Shown here: positions 47,641 through 61,100 of the stretch, piece by piece
Layout of the letters: each line of letters begins with the position of its first letter
How positions within the stretch are numbered: the stretch's first letter is position 1
Translations under genes and position numbers: made by a program
DNA from: Bretschneidera sinensis
Taxonomy: Eukaryota > Streptophyta > Magnoliopsida > Brassicales > Akaniaceae
Assembly: GCA_023935145.1 (NCBI GenBank)
Contig: CM043700.1
Location: 135,752,828-135,816,827, forward strand
Direction of reading: 5' to 3'
DNA length: 64,000 bases
Notes under the pieces: generated by a model
The model's input: the letters and a program-made list of their open reading frames with translations, nothing else
What the model was told of the DNA's origin: nothing
The model's database searches: none

Positions 47641-47865
47641 CTAGACCTTCCCATCTGATGAAGGAAGAGTTTTATCGGCCTTCAAGGTTTTCGACGATGA
47701 TGTTGTCGTAGAATTAGTACCTCTGGACGGAGACGAGGAAGGAGTTGGAAGTTTCTTAGGCAGCATTTGTTCCCAATACTCCTTGGGCAATCTTGATGCC
47801 TCTGATAGAACAATGAGAGCAAGAAGAGTGAAGAGCAAACACTTGTGCCTCCAAGAAACTAACAT
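47641..47865 (-). CDS. Small secreted peptide precursor with an IDA-like proline motif
   Basis: 74 codons, no visible intron. Residues 1-24 are a clear signal peptide (basic start, LLFTLLALIVLSEAS). The mature part begins RLPKEYWEQ and continues MLPKKLPTPSSSPSRGTNS, followed by a Ser/Thr/Lys-rich tail. The block LPKKLPTPSSSPSRGTN lines up position by position with the LPKG-V-P-I-PPSAPSKRHN type core (EPIP) of IDA/IDL signalling peptides, with GT for RH. In IDA that motif lies at the very C-terminus; here about 22 residues follow. The peptide would be secreted to the cell wall. The assignment to IDL-type ligands is inference; another class of Pro-rich secreted peptide is possible. Its 3' flank is duplicated near 44320-44710. 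Confidence 0.72.
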   Translation of the reverse strand: MLVSWRHKCLLFTLLALIVLSEASRLPKEYWEQMLPKKLPTPSSSPSRGTNSTTTSSSKTLKADKTLPSSDGKV

Positions 47866-50800
47866 GTTGAATAGTGCAGAGGAGATACAGAGAGCTCTTT
47901 TTTAGCTCTCAAAAGATAGCTTTAGAAGGTTTGTGGAAGCAGACATGTTGAGTAATGTATGGAGACTGCCAACTTGTTTGTTTGAGGAAAGCTATGTCAG
48001 TGGCAGACAATGGGGTATTTGATAATTATAAATTGTTAAGCAGTTCATGTTGTTTCTCTCATTGTCTAATAGGAAGTAGAATCTGAGTGTCTGAGTGAGG
48101 AATTTGAATATTCATATGGGACCACTCATTAGTTGGGAATAGTTTATAATAATTTTTAATATTCTAGTCTGGTAAGAAATCTTTGTTGTCAGACTTGTTC
48201 AACTGATATAATTAGTAGTGCTACTTGGACAATATGGTGCATGGAAAGTAAGAACTAAGAACATTTAACAAACTAAAACTAGGTATTTTAATTTGTATTG
48301 TACCACACCAGAGAGTTAATTAAATGGTTTTGTTTCACATAAACAAAAGTTAAATCAAACGTTCTTAAAAAATATTTATGAAAAGAATCAAAAATTGAAA
48401 AAAAAATAATTTTTAAGAAATCAAATTTGTATCTTCTTTCACTTTTATCGACACTAAACAATTTTTGACTTCATTATTGTTTTACCAAAAATTATTTTAA
48501 AAACTGTTTTGAAAACCATAAACTGAAACTACTTCTAGGCAAAACGGTATATCTAATTTGATAATCATAATCATTATGTACATTGCATTTACTTTGGGTA
48601 AGCATGGGTTCATATTATATGCACGGATGCAAACCTTTACCAAATTAAAGCTAAAGAATCATGTGTTCTTAATATAAACTAACTTTACCAGTAAAGCCCT
48701 CTAAACACCTATATAAAGTTGAAAAACCCCACCTAAAAACCCTAGTATTCTTATCTTAAATTTCAATCATGCAAACATGAGGAGAGTGCTCTTTCCATTA
48801 TTTTCAGATAGCTCTGAAGCTAAGCCAGTATGATAAGAAAATTTTTTTATATAAGAAAAAAGAGTCTAAAGTAAGCATCTTGACACTTTGTATGCTACTT
48901 TGCCAACAAAGAGAGAATTTTTACAATAAAATGATACTGGTTATCAGTAGTGTCAGTAAGACTCTTTAACATATTTTATGAAAAGGCCAGTGGTTAAAGC
49001 AATAAATTTATTGAATCAAACAGGGTACCCCTTAACAGTAATCAAAGGGACTCTAAACCATGAAAAAAAAATACCAAAAGTTTGGACATTACTATTCAAC
49101 GAAAAAGGCCAGACGGGTTTTCAATTCTCACTGCCCTTACCAAAGAGGAAGAAGGCTCACTGTATCAGAAAGTTGGACTCCCCTTTGTTGCTTAAGATTA
49201 AATTAATTGTATAAGTTGGAAGAATGTAGGGTGAAAGATAATCCTAATTTTATTTGCAGGCATATTTGGAACAAGAGTTGTAAGCAGATGGACATTGTGC
49301 CCTTCTCTCATAGTGGTAGGGACAATTCCTCCCACTCATGGTGGTTCATGTCTTTACTGACTAATATTGGTATTGAAAACCTTTTGGTATAGTCTACAAT
49401 ATAGACTTACGGCATGTGTGTAATGGATTAATTAATTAGCATGGTTGCCTGTTCAACTTTCGGATTTATTATGTTGGAATCGACAAGCAAAGTGCTGACT
49501 CTCAAGCGCAAGGACGAAGTTCTTTATGTTTATTTTTTTATTGATGGGTATGTTTTTTTTTTCATTGATGACAAAGAGATCAAACTCGAATTTTTTATAT
49601 GAAAAATTTATAAATGATTGCTAGATAAAAAAACCAGAATCCACAATAATATTGTGCTGAAATATATAGCATGTCTCACGGAGTAAAGGGCTCAAAAATG
49701 TACTATTTGGCAAGGATAAGGATTCTAAGTATTGGGGGCAAATCAAGGTTAGGTATGATGGTGGAGTCGTGACACATACAAGTACCAAATTATTTTGCTG
49801 GCATGGCCAAAGCAAATTGCTCACGTATCGATAAAGTAAGATTTAACCGTATCTTCCTTGAAAGCTTTTAGTCTAACCCTTTCACGCAGGTTTATACACG
49901 ATGATTATGCAGGGGTGTTCTTCTAAGAATCAAGTATCATTGGTCATGTAATGCTTTAATTATTTAAATGGAATATAGATAGACATGTGCAACTAATTAA
50001 GTGCAAGTGAGCTGTGTCACTGGTTGATTTTTACGGTTGGTAGAAAAAAATGAAAGGAAAAAAATAAAAATAAAAATGAGATGAATGATGTATCTTTTTT
50101 ACTTATACAAATCACAATCTCTTAAATTGAAGTAATTATTGAGTAAAAATTAAAATGAGTTATTTTTTATCATATTCTTCTTTCTTCCTATTTTTTCATC
50201 ATTGTTACCAAATGCAGAATGAAAAACATCAATACTTTTATTTTTCATCCTCTCCCTCCTTTTTTTTCTTCTATCTTCTTTTCTTCCATTTTTCTTCTAA
50301 TAATCAGAGAATTATGCACAGGGTTAATGGTGCTAGGGTAACGGCTTATGACATCCGGTTCTACGGAGAAGCTGCTGATCAGATAAAACTGTGACAAGTG
50401 ACCAAAGGTGGAATGCCAGTGACCTCAAGAAAGCAACCTAAGACTGAACGATAAAAGAAGTAGATCTAAGCTGCTTTATTTTCAAGATGCTACTTGTCTA
50501 AAGAAAATCCCATACTAATTTCATCACAATCTGTTTTGGTGTGTTTGTGGGACAACATATCCTGGATTCCCATCGATGGTTAGCAAATGCTGGCAGACAA
50601 AGCTTACCAGTAAAGATATATAGGAATATAGAGGATTTATTCAGAAGCTATAACTTCCTGATAGGATAATGTTCAGAATTAGATTGCAACTGCCTGGGAG
50701 TCCTATATTCAGATATTGGGTGATTTCATAGGACTATCAAATCTGCATAGAAGAAATGGCAAATTTTTGTAATACAACCAATCTGTATACATTTTGATGA

Positions 50801-51075
50801 GTTAAAAATTCAAGAATACATTTGATTTTCATTAACATTCAAAATAGTGACACTTCCTCCTATGCAAGTAACAAAAGACAAAATGGCAAAAAAAACAGCA
50901 TCAACATAGAGGGCTAGAAGAATAATCACCTATATAATTTTACAATTGCAAATGGAGCTGACGGCTATCACTAGTGATACTTGAAATGCCTGAGAAATTG
51001 AAGCAATACCTAATAAACTATCATCAGCAGTGTAGAGACCTTGGAGAGTTGTAGAAACTGATTGGAGCATCATAC
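47866..51075. other. Intergenic, no gene supported
   Basis: 3.2 kb of AT-rich DNA. The first ~150 bp should hold the promoter and leader of the minus-strand peptide gene. Short open frames at 48978-49214 and 49207-49392 (plus) have no recognisable domain. 50830-51075 probably contains the 3' UTR of the methyltransferase gene. Confidence 0.6.
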
Positions 51076-52758
51076 TTAAACAATTGCTGACACTATTGTT
51101 TCAGCCTCTGTTGGACGCCACAATGTCTTTTGAACGCAAAGCAACCCCTCATTGTCTTTTGAATAGATCATTCGTACCTCCCATTTCAGAGATTTGGCCA
51201 TTCTCTCAACCTCGTCTATTGTTTCAACATTGTCCCTCAATATCAGCTTTCCTTCTGGCCTCAGAATCCTATCAACTTCGGCCATTACTGCCGCTAAGTT
51301 GCACCTGTGCCAGAAAACAATCACAGTGTCAAGTCAGGCCAACCAATAGGGTATTTTGGTTAAGAACATAATGGCATAAAATGTAAAATGTATGATAATA
51401 TACCTCCTTTTGAGACTGGAGAAAAGACGATCAGCATGGAGAAGATCATAAGTTCTGGGATAGGTATTGAATGATTCACACCAATCATGATACATCCCGA
51501 TTAAACCACGTTCAAATATTATTGGGAGGGTGTCAGCTGACTCAATTGGAACCACATTCATAACCCAAACTTTTAAGTCTTTCAGTGCCGCAGCAAATCT
51601 ATCAGCATAATAGAAAAGCATAATCAGAAAAGGAAAGATGGGTTGTATACTTCCAGATAGACCAGGAAGAAGAAGATTATAACAATGGCACTAAGAACGA
51701 AAACACACAGCGAGTGGAGATCATCATCATCATTTCACCAAATAAGAATGGCATCCCACCCTTTTAAGCAAATTAATCAAACCGTGTTATTGGAGAAAGA
51801 GGGGCATCCCGCCCTCTTAATGCAAATTTATCAGCCACCGCAATATAATAACATAGCAAAAATTACCAATCCTAAATTTCATATAGTGTGGTACTCGTGT
51901 AAAGAAACAATGGGCCACTAGAGATGTTAGCTTCAATAGCCAAAGAAAGTCTATGAAAAATTCAGAATCCCTTACCCTCCATATACAGCTCTCATGTCCA
52001 TGACATTCCTCACATAAGACCAGCTGATTCCCATCCCATTCAAGTATGAATGTGAAACAACATTCTTCCAATGCTCGTAATCAGCAGTGAAATCCTCTGC
52101 ACCAGCTTTGCCATAAACTCCTACCTGAGAATTCAGCCAGTAAGGTGGTTTCTCCAACCTTAGTGGCCACTTCTCAGGCCAAAGAGATCCACGCTTCGAT
52201 GAATCTTCTGGCACTTTATGCATGCATGCCTGAAGTGGTACACTCCTGAAGATATATACCCACAATAGCATAGTCAAATTAATTGAGAATATTACTCATT
52301 AAGAACATTAGAGTACTATTTCGTTGCAGAGAAGTATTAGTCCATTAAGCACTTTACAACCGATGAACTAGCTTGCATATGGAAGGTGGCTTCAATAATA
52401 GGCATCATTATTTTCAAATATCAGGTGATATCCATGCTTTTACAATTCCCTATCGGCCTGTTTGGTACATGCAATTAAGAGGAGGGGAATAGAATTACAA
52501 TTCCATGTGCCCCATCTATTCTTTTGTTTGGTGGCAAAATAAGCATAAAACTCAATTGTCTCAAAAGCTGGAATTGAAAATGACAACAGGATAAGTGTCA
52601 TTTGCAATTCCACAAAACCAACAATTGGTTTTGCTCCTCTTTAGACCATAAAGCCTTCTCACAAATCATATATACATTATATATAGATATATACAGTATA
52701 GTATTATAAATTTTATGATATTAGATATGCATACACATGTAAATTTACAATATCATAA

Positions 52759-52792
<34 letters not shown>

Positions 52793-55700
52793 ATAATTTT
52801 TATATACTTATGATATTTATATATATACATATTAGAGATGAATTTTTATCTATTTTTTGCCTATTTTGAAGATAAGGATATTTTGGTCATTACAACAGAT
52901 TCCATTACAATTCCAACACCCTATTCCACCCAACCAAAGATTGGAATCAAAATGGAATCGGCTATTCTACATGCACAATCAAACCCGATAATGAAATCAC
53001 AATTCTATTCCAACCTAATTCTATTCTCCTGATATCACAGTTCTATTCCAGAAAATTTGATTTAGCATACCAAACGTGTCGTATATATGTTATGTTTTCT
53101 TTCTGGGACAACTTGACAATGAAAACACCATCTTTTACATCAGTTATAAAAAGATTTAATTTATAAAAATCAGAGCAAGAAAGGAAACCACTATCACTAT
53201 AAATCCTGCTTCTTGCTCTCCAAAACCCTGCAAGTGTTAAATCACCATCTGACCTAATGGCATAACCGATTCTTGTAATTGAGGGAAGACCATAGTCCAA
53301 GCCTGGGTGTTGGACACAGAGGGGGTCTATCCTATGGGGCAGGTTAAGGATCAACATAGAAAGAGAGAGTTAATCAGGTAAAAGAGCTTGTGATGGTAAG
53401 TACACCAAGGGGAAAAAAGGTTTATTTGAGTTTTTTTTTTTTTTAAGGAAATCTGAGTTAAGTGGTAACTTTAAAGCACTCCAAAATTTCGCGGTTTTGG
53501 GTGCATGAAACTGTTATCCAAATTCATTCATAAAAAATTTCATGTGGGATTTGTACCTCCTATCAAAGCTGAAAGTCTGAAACAGTCCATGGTGTCAGTA
53601 CTTGATATCTGAAATCATTTCTGTCTTCTGTCAAGGATATTACTATAATAGTAGTTAAATCTTGATAAACAATCTCGCTTGTCACATTATTAAAAAACCC
53701 TTAAGGTTTTCGTTCTAATGATTTGATTGGTTTAGGTAATTATCATAAAAATCTAAAAAGATAATTTCTAAAGTTTTAAATGAAAGATGTGATTTTTTAT
53801 TAACACTAGTAACTTCCTTATATGTGTAGAAAGAAATTTGTCACAATATATGGACAATTTAATTTTCAAGTTTAATAGACAAACAAATATTTTCATGGGT
53901 TTTTTGGGTTGAAAGAATATTTTAATGGGTTTTATAAAATTTTCCCAAATTTTAATTGTCCCAACAAAAGTTTTAGTGCAATCCTTGATATAATAAGCTA
54001 ACATGAGTAATTACGACACTCTGAAAGTAATAAAGGACATGGCAATTGACATGTATCTTTGTAAATAACTTCTTGCCTTTTCTTTTTTCTACATGCTCTA
54101 AAATGTTAAGGCAAATAAACAATAAGTTCTTTTTCTGACATGTTATGAATAAAGTAACTAAACTATCCAAGCACTGGGTGTGGGCTGTGGATGTTAAAAG
54201 AGTAGCATGAGTGAGAAGAATAAACCACTAGCTACAACTTGCATTACCCCATAGTCTCTTTTTGAAATTTCTCACATTCAATAGCTCTAACGGAAAAGGA
54301 GATACTGAATAAAGTGGAGCTCCTTATGCACCATTAGGATGGTATATTTGCAGTTCACTTATTATCACAGACAGTATGCAACAGAAGCTGTTAATACATG
54401 ACAAAGACTAATATTTGAAAGAAGAATGTACCAGGCTGCATTAGGATCATCAGATTCTTTGCAAAGTGGAGGCTTATTTTGAGGTCTTTTATTATAGCAC
54501 TTATTGGAAGTTGGCTTTCGATATATTGCTGCAGCAACACCATTCAGTTTGTCCTTTCTAATCACCACCAGATTCCAGCACATTGACTTCGTTAGCTCAG
54601 ACATTGCTGTCACCAATTACCACAAAAAGAAAAAAAAATGACACATTAAAATCAATCAACAAAGCTCTCTTTAGAACAACATATATTAAGTAAGAAAGTA
54701 TTTTGACCTTTCCAAATGCCAACATCTTCTGGAAGCTTTTGATAAACTGGAGTTGCAGACCAGACAAAGTAACCACCAGGTCGCAAGACACGATTTAGTT
54801 CTAAAAGAAGTTTTCCACCTGCAAATTTCCTCTCTAAATTAGAAAAGAAACTTTACTGGGAAAGAAAGTAAAATAGATAAACATGTGAAAAGTTGATGGA
54901 AGCATCACCTTCAATATGCCAAGGGACCCTACAACGTGCACAGTGGATAAGATCAAAAGCGGAACTGGGAAAAGGCAGTCTCTTGGTCCCCATAACAGAT
55001 AATATGGCAGGAATTCCCCGTTCAAGCGCAAACTGTACTTGGGCCTCATGCTCATCCTTTGGAGCAAATGACATTGCAAGAACGTCTCTTTCAAAAAGAA
55101 AACCACCAAAGCTGGCCACCCCACATCCAACATCTAATATCACACGGCTTCTATTCCCCCATGCAATATCAGGAAGGGACTGCAATGATGATACAAATGT
55201 GCGTGTTATGCATTGTATCAGTCACTGCCTAGGAAAATCCAATAAAATTTGTTTTTTTATCCAATATAGAAGTGTTTTTCATTTCATATAATATTAACGT
55301 AGAATCAATGATATAATAATGCTTATGTGTGCATGCACCGTATAGAACATACAGATAATAGTACATGAGTTACATGCATCATGTATACACAGAAAAGACA
55401 TATCTCTGTCCACATCATGTTTGGATTGTTGTCTCCAGAAAACCCCAGTATTCTTTTGATAGAAATATAAACACAGTATTACACAGATAGAAATTAGGAC
55501 AACTGCACTACTTTAAAATCAGCGTAAACCTTCAGCCCAGCCCCTCAAAATAAACTTCTACACAAATAATAGATATAGATACATTCAGAACAAATATAGA
55601 AGCATGCTTATTAGTCCACATGAGATACACAGTGTGTGTAATAGTCTGAAATCTCTACATACGGATATAGAAAATATATAACAGAAAGTACTCATAAAAA

Positions 55701-57186
55701 AATAAGAATAACAGAAAGTACTCATCAGGAGTTTATGCTTTCTTTTTCTTCTGTTTTTCATTTTCTGGCAGTAGAACCCAGAAAATAGCTTACAAAAATG
55801 AACCATTTTAGCAACCACTTATGCAAAATAATAGCAATTTAACACTGTATAAACAGGAGGAAGCATTAGACATGAAAAAGACTCACCTTTTGAATGAAAT
55901 CAATGTAATGAAGAGCACCGTTCTTAAACTGAGTTCCACCACCAGGGAAAGTAAGGTATTCACCAGTAACTTTAACCCAGTTTTGGTGCCCCTTAACCAC
56001 TGCAAGCTTGGTGTGAGGAACATTGTAGTACCATATCTGCATCATACACCAAAAGAACAAATTTCAACCAAAGTTAAGTGGTGTAAGAATCAATAGATAT
56101 GTGATTCACCTTTTCCCTGCTTTTAGGCCACTTAATTGAGCGTCTATATCCTTCAGGCAGAGGAACAAGACAGGATGGAGCTTCATCAGGGCAGTGTCTC
56201 TCTCGATGTTCATAGTGTTTAGTACTAGGAAGCTTTCTAATAGTTTGCCAATTGTCAAGGCAAGGTACGTAATCTGGCCCAGCAGTGGAGTTACATAGTC
56301 TCCAGCCAGATCCATTTTCGTCCTTGGATATTAAAGATTGTTGTGATTTCTTTTCATTCTGTGACTCCATTGCTTGAGTTGACCAAGCCCCATTTTCAAT
56401 GGTAGATTCTTTCAAAATTTCAGCCTGGGCGCCAGCAGGGAAAACTTCATTTGAAACCTGATACCTTTCCCGACTTTCTGTGTTCTTGTCACTTGTACTT
56501 TGCTCCGAAGATTTTTCTGGATTCTCCTCAGTTTGACTAAGTTTTTCATCATTCTGCCCTGTCTCCGTGTGCTTCTCACCCTCATCTGACCCGGATTTAG
56601 TTTCACCCAGGCTCTCCTCTGATTCTGTAAGCTCATTTTTATTTGTTGCACCAGCTTCTGCTTCTGTTTCTCCAGCTTCTGAGTTTGTCTCTCCATCTTC
56701 TGAACTTGATTCCACATCTTCACTTTTTTCATTCCCATCATTTTCAACTTCATTCTTCAATTCCTCTTGGGGCTCAGTTTTCTCATCAGAACTCTCCTTC
56801 AAAGAATTCTCTTCCTGGTTTTCCTCAACTGAATTTTCAGACTCAGTATCAGTAGTCCCTGTCACTACTTTCTGCTCCGGGTTATCCTCAACTGCATTCT
56901 CAAAATCTTTTCCAGGCACTTCATTGCTATCTTCTTTTATCGCGTCCTCTGGCAGATTACCTGAACTGTCTTCGAATGGTTTAGAATCAGTCTCGGTTAC
57001 CACATGTTTCACCTTATGTGTAGTCTCCTGAGATGACAAGTCTGAATTCTGAACTTGGACAACGGACGAAGACATTAACATCCAAACCCCAACTAAACAA
57101 AATGCAACAAACACAACTATAGCAACCGTCGAGCAGTAACTTGATGACTTCCTTCCGTCTACACGAGAATACTTCCCCATAGCCAT
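51076..57186 (-). CDS. PMT26: Probable methyltransferase PMT26-like (Methyltransf_29 family)
   Basis: Eight exons on the minus strand: 57186-56110, 56036-55887, 55179-54909, 54818-54708, 54606-54432, 52245-51976, 51598-51404 and 51304-51076. All have GT-AG borders, and the 2478-nt frame gives 825 residues. Start [13 protein letters not shown] is chosen because PMT24-26 proteins begin this way; an in-frame ATG lies five codons upstream. A short cytosolic end and a TM anchor (about 20-39) precede a Glu/Ser/Asn-rich acidic stalk (about 45-285), which PMT24/25/26 share. The methyltransferase domain starts near 305 with SAM motif I ILDVGCG (423-429), and later has [16 protein letters not shown] and [13 protein letters not shown]. 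Length is close to Arabidopsis PMT26. It is a Golgi type II membrane protein; members such as QUA2 act in homogalacturonan methylation. The exact substrate of PMT26 is unproven. Confidence 0.94.
52454..53081. mobile_element. Candidate MITE in intron 5 of the methyltransferase
   Basis: The block begins CGGCCTGTTTGGTACATGC and ends GCATACCAAACGTGTCG, an imperfect terminal inverted repeat of about 18 bp with the CTGTTTGG start common in plant non-autonomous DNA elements. The interior is AT-rich with a (TG)n run near 52775-52792. TSD is unclear (TAT on both sides). Confidence 0.6.
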
Positions 57187-58190
57187 GTTTCTGAGGTCCA
57201 AATGACCTACACACCTGGGACAACCAAGAAAAAAAAATGCTCGCTTTAGCCCTGAACCTCTTATTGTTAAGGTTCATGTTTTCAACATAACTTTTAGGAT
57301 ACGGACAATTGGCAAACAGGTATTATCACATTGAGAATCTCTTCCTAATTATTTTGCAGTCTACTGTCCTTACACTCTCTTTCCGTAACCAAAGTTGAAG
57401 GTAGTTCTAATTTATCCTCTACAATTCATGTTTAAGAATAAATTTTAAGTTTTTTGCTTTAATTTTAATTTTTTTGTCCAATTTTCTGTCTGTTGGAGGC
57501 TTGTATTCAGCTAGTGACTATATTCCACTTCATGATGATGATACTTTACTGAATAAAAAAATAAAACGATGATGATCATATTTTAACCTTAGATGGGTAG
57601 ATTCTTTATCTTTCTTTCTGGTTTTTACTGTAATTTTGCAAATGACAATGTTAGATAAAAGCATCCAGGAGTGTGACAACTACAAATCTACAATCATAGA
57701 TCTAAACAACCAAATATATGAATCAAAACACAGCAAATTTCCACAACAGGCATTCAAAGAATCATCAATAACAGGCGTGTGCTCACTAGTACCATAGAAA
57801 CATAATCAGATCCATAAAATGAGAGAATCAGAAAAATTCAATAAGTTACGGAAATCAAAAAATAAAACAAAAAGATCAGTAGAGAAAGTATTGAATCACT
57901 ATCATAGATCAAACAAGAAGACATAAAACAATTAGAATCATACCTTAGTCGATAACCCAGAAAGAGTAAACAAACATATGGTTTAGTAATGAGAAAATGC
58001 AGCGTTTAATTGCCAAGCAAGGATACCGCAAACACCTAACTATTTGAGTCCAAGCAAAACGCGAGAGAGGTTTTCGAAATGTATTAGAAAACCAAAACTC
58101 GGTGATATATAAGGAGGACCCAAAGGTTTAAGAACTGTAATTCCTTGTTACTTAGCTGGAGTTTGACCCGGATCTGAGTATAATTTGAGT
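57187..58190 (-). promoter_or_regulatory. 5' leader intron and promoter region of PMT26-like gene
   Basis: A donor CTAAG|GTATGA at 57944/57943 and an acceptor TCCCAG|GTGTG at 57215/57214 (minus strand) predict a 728-bp intron in the 5' UTR, ending 28 bases before the start codon. A TATATAA-like sequence at about 58104-58111 lies upstream. No ORF of note is present. Confidence 0.6.
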
Positions 58191-61100
58191 AAAAGTTAGG
58201 CGTCTTCACTCATTTTGTTCTGTGTTAGCTCTAGAAATACTGGAGAGAGAAATAGGAAATGAACCCGGTTTTGCAAGTGGATTCTTGGCGTTTTTATATA
58301 TTTTTCCAAAAAAACTTGATTTCGAATCTTTCGTTCAGCGTGAAGAAAAGACTCATGTTGTGCAATTGACCAAAATAATACTAAAATAATCCACTTAGCA
58401 AAGCCTGAAAAAAATATACTAAGATGGAATTCGATTTCCATTCAATTAATGGATTTCGCACTTGGCCATACGCCTCATAAACATTACTCTCTCGAGTATA
58501 ACCTTTTTCCCGTGGTAGCAGTAAAGGATAACTCGAGACGAGAGTCCGGAGCTTTGAATTCGATTCGGTTTAATATAAATAAATTTTATTTTTAATTTTA
58601 ATTAAATTTTAAAATTAAATTGAGTTTAAATTTGATAACAAATAAATTTATTTTATTTTGAGTTTGATTTTTGAATTGTTTATTTGAATTTAAAGATGGA
58701 CTCTAATTTAATAAATAAATTTTTTTAATATTAATATAAATATTGACTCGATCTCACTAATATCTTATCAAATTATTTAAAAAAATTTCGAATAAAACAT
58801 TAAAATATTTAAACTCAACTTAATAAACTAATTAAATCTAATTTTCAAACTCAAACTTAATTAATGAAATTCTTCAGCAATTTTTTGGTTACTCAAACTT
58901 AATTAGTAACATAAAAGAATCACTTTATTAATAAAATTCTCGTGTTACAACTAATTAAAGAACTACTACTTTCTTGGTGCAAAAAAAGAATAGTCTTCAT
59001 TTCTTTTACCAACAAAGTTATCATTTCTTTTTCTATTGTCCAAAGGAGCATAGTTGGACAAGTGGTACTCGTGAAATTCATTTGCGGGAAAAAATTTACT
59101 ACAACTTCGTGCAAAATCTGTATTTGGAGATGAATCCAATCATGTCAAGAACTCATGGCATGTAGTAAGTAGTACACTACTAGTACTAGCTTTGATTTGG
59201 TATCTTTCTCAAATCTCAAATCTCAATCAGGATGACCATCATCCTTTACGCGTTCGTTGAGTAAGTTGTCATGCACTGCAAACAACGCACCGACACCGAT
59301 ACCGACACCCACACCCCCACACACATCCGTGTATTTGCCACCCTTAAAGGTCCGTCAATCAGTGAACATGGGCCTTGGGACCACTTAATTCTTTTACAAC
59401 AGACCGCCACTTATTAGACCCATACTTCTCTAGGGTTGAAAAACGTGAGCGTTGTCGATTTGGATTTAATAACAGAGAAAATTTTATTCCAATTTAATTC
59501 GATTATATCGGTTTGAATATTTAATATATTTTTTTATATTTGAAAATTACTTCAACCGTATTATCTAATAAAAATATTTTATTATAATATTTTATCATTA
59601 GTTAGTTTCAAAATCATATTCATAAAAGAAATCCATTAATTTTTATAAATCTATCACTCTTAAAACATTTTGAATTATTTCATCTAAAATACAAACAATT
59701 AGGGGTAAAATTGAGTCGAGTTGTTCGGCTCGTTTGAAAGGCTCGACTCGAAATTCGATTATCTTAGAAATTAAATACATTAAATATATAAAATTCAAGT
59801 AAAACCAAATTCTTTTGATAAAAGTATAAATATTGTATATACATAATTACATATAATAAATATTAAATATATATAATGATCGGGTTACTAGTTTAAGCCG
59901 AGTTAAATTTTTTAAATCTATAACCAACTCAATCCAATAAATTCAACAATTTTTCAATTCAAATTATTGCACCGATTTGAATCGAATTGACATTTTCATC
60001 ATTTTCATAAATACCCTTGACCAAAAGTATATTGTTGAGACTTGAGACTAAGAACAACAAAAAGTAGAAAACCAAGAACTATTTTCAGGATTTTGACCAA
60101 TTGATCAAACCGCCACCAATCTTAGAATCCATATATAGAAGTGAGAAATCTCCCAACCATCAATGAGTAATTTTTTATTTCCTTTTTTCTTCTTTTGAGA
60201 TCCATTGAAATTATAAATTACACAAAAAAATAACATTTTCACATCTTTTATCTATCAATTTTTGATAAAAACAAAATTTGAACATATATTTTTTATATGA
60301 TAATAAATAATTTCATTAATTAAAATAATTGATACTCATAAAATTGTTCATTCAAAGGATAAAAAAACCAATATATGTTACTTTCAAAATCATTATGTCA
60401 CGATAAGTACAAAATCTATGAAAAAGTAGGATGAAGAACATTAAATAATTGGACCATTTTAAAAATAAAAAAAAGTGACAATATTTTGGCACCGAAATGT
60501 TAATGCCAAAATAAAAGGTTTTGAAATAAAAGAACTACCATTACATTATTCTTCTTTTTTTTATAAGTAAATTTATAAAAAAAAATTTTATGTTAAATAA
60601 TTTAAAAAGGTGATTTTTATATAAAATAACATAAGCTCAACTTTTGCCAACCAAAGTGACATAAACTCAATTAATTTTTGAAATTATTAGATGATGATGT
60701 TTGGGTTTAATTTAAAATTAATTTTAACATGAAATTTATTTTAAAATTTTAATTAAATCAAATCAAACTTTTTATTAATTGTTGTTTTAATTTTTTTTAA
60801 TAAAATTTGATTAGATTTAAAAGATTTTTTAATAAATTTTTTAAAAAATAAACTTCAGCTTTAAATTTTAAGTTAGACACGAACATGACAAATATGATTG
60901 TGGAAACTATGAGGAATTTTTTGTTAGACCGGGTTTAAAACATTGGTTTTAGATCTGTCTGTAACTTCATTGGTAATTTTTGATAACTTTATATGTAATG
61001 TTAGTATAGGTGTGAGACTCAAAAAATAATACAGTATATGTGTGTGACTCAAAAAATAATATAGTATAAGTGTGGGAATAAAAAAATAATATAATATAGG

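Noticed and set aside
48978..49392. Two short plus-strand open frames
   Set aside because: No domain, no splice context, ordinary AT-rich surroundings; cannot be told from chance.
49555..49830. Possible gene fragment on the minus strand (67 codons)
   Set aside because: No recognisable motif and no neighbouring exon.
56567..57031. 154-codon Ser/Phe-rich open frame on the plus strand
   Set aside because: It is the antisense shadow of the acidic Glu/Ser-rich stalk of the PMT26-like exon 1.
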